The notes beneath the pieces are model-generated. The model had not been told where the DNA came from. It saw nothing but the letters and a program-made list of their open reading frames with translations, and did no database searches. DNA of 30,000 nt from Penium margaritaceum (taxonomy: Eukaryota; Streptophyta; Zygnematophyceae; Desmidiales; Peniaceae), in NCBI GenBank assembly GCA_023375785.1, contig SZWC01015142.1, positions 35,512 to 65,511 of the forward strand, written 5' to 3'. The stretch's first letter is position 1. Every line of letters begins with the position of its first letter. This document shows positions 29,649-30,000 of this stretch, in pieces. A program made the position numbers and the translations under genes.

Positions 29649-30000
29649 GTAGTTACCCGGAAATTTCCTAGGCTGAATGTGTGAGAGCAAACAACCACGT
29701 GCGAGAACCGCACGACGCCATGGATGCGGAAAGCTGCCTTCATTAGCTCGGGTACAACCAAGACAAGGAGTGAGAGGGAGCGAGAGAGACTTAGCATCCG
29801 GTGAGCGTGCACTCGCCACGGGCATCACACCCGAGCGAGCACACACCGCCACCCGGGGGTCGAGCCCGACCGCTCGGCACAAAACCGAGACGACGGCTGC
29901 TCACCAATGCGCGAGTGAACCCGGCACAGTGGCCCCCTAAGGATCAGCACCCGGGAAATGCAGCTCCCCCAGAAAGCACTCAAGGCAAGCAACATGATGC
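29649..30000 (-). repeat. C5 5' LTR, partial
   Basis: 352 bp matching 23017-23371 with about 14 differences and one or two single-base gaps. It lacks the terminal base (plus-strand T) seen at the outer end of the other LTR. The remaining 280 bp or so should lie beyond the window. Confidence 0.93.

Larger units (their letters stand above)
23016..30000 (-). mobile_element. C5: Ty1/Copia element, minus strand, runs off the window
   Basis: Read from right to left: partial 5' LTR (30000-29649), primer site, long leader with an upstream frame, Gag, zinc knuckle, protease, N-terminal half of integrase, RT, RNase H, polypurine tract, 3' LTR. It is inserted antisense at the polypurine-tract/LTR boundary of G3. 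The two LTRs differ at about 14 of 352 comparable positions (about 96% identity by eye). It is related to C4 in all domains but has different LTRs. The possible left target duplication is GGGAA (23011-23015). The right one lies outside the window. Confidence 0.94.

Noticed and set aside
1..30000. CRISPR arrays, prokaryotic operons, rRNA or tRNA genes
   Set aside because: No regular spaced repeats, no RNA gene signatures, and every recognisable protein is from LTR retrotransposons.

Overview
This window is transposable-element sequence from end to end. I see no host gene. It holds five LTR-retrotransposon copies: three chromodomain Ty3/Gypsy copies (called G1, G2, G3 here) and two Ty1/Copia copies (C4, C5). 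All are damaged to some degree. The host looks like a green-lineage eukaryote, meaning a land plant or streptophyte alga. Three elements carry the primer-binding site TGGTATCAGAGC, which matches the 3' end of plant initiator tRNA-Met, and the Copia and chromovirus proteins have plant-type motifs. The species cannot be fixed from this sequence.

Layout. Bases 1-30 are an (AG)n run, followed by about 1.8 kb with no recognisable content. G1 lies on the minus strand: chromodomain and GPY/F at 1835-2110, integrase to 2990, RNase H and RT to about 4502, protease region to 4881, and a possible primer-binding site at 6888-6899. G2 (plus strand) runs from about 7215 to 9630. It keeps a zinc knuckle, protease and RT, and then an in-frame deletion fuses the RT thumb to half a chromodomain. 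Its 3' LTR (9059-9630) abuts the 5' LTR of G3 (9631-10184) head to tail. G3 (plus strand) has gag, protease, RT, RNase H, integrase and GPY/F from 10353 to 14885. It is then split by C4, and its chromodomain and polypurine tract resume at 22776-23015.

C4 (14886-22775, plus strand) is a nearly complete Copia element. It has TG...CA LTRs, a perfect 5-bp target-site duplication (CCTCC), a tRNA-iMet primer site, a polypurine tract and a gag-pol frame. C5 (23016 to beyond the window end, minus strand) is a second Copia element. It inserted exactly at the polypurine-tract/LTR boundary of G3 and lost the C-terminal half of its integrase by deletion. By eye the C5 LTRs differ by about 4% over the visible 352 bp and the C4 LTRs by about 8%, so C5 is probably the younger insertion.

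The most unusual signal is in the two Copia elements. Every in-frame internal stop in C4 (8 of 8), and nearly all in C5, is TAG. Three of these TAGs align with CAG (Gln) in the other element, and one sits inside a polyglutamine run. The presumed true terminators are TAA (C4) and TGA (C5). The likeliest cause is CAG-to-TAG decay by deamination at plant CHG methylation sites. UAG read as glutamine is the alternative to exclude. A single N at 22178 is flanked by a perfect 213-bp direct duplication and is almost certainly an unmerged contig overlap.
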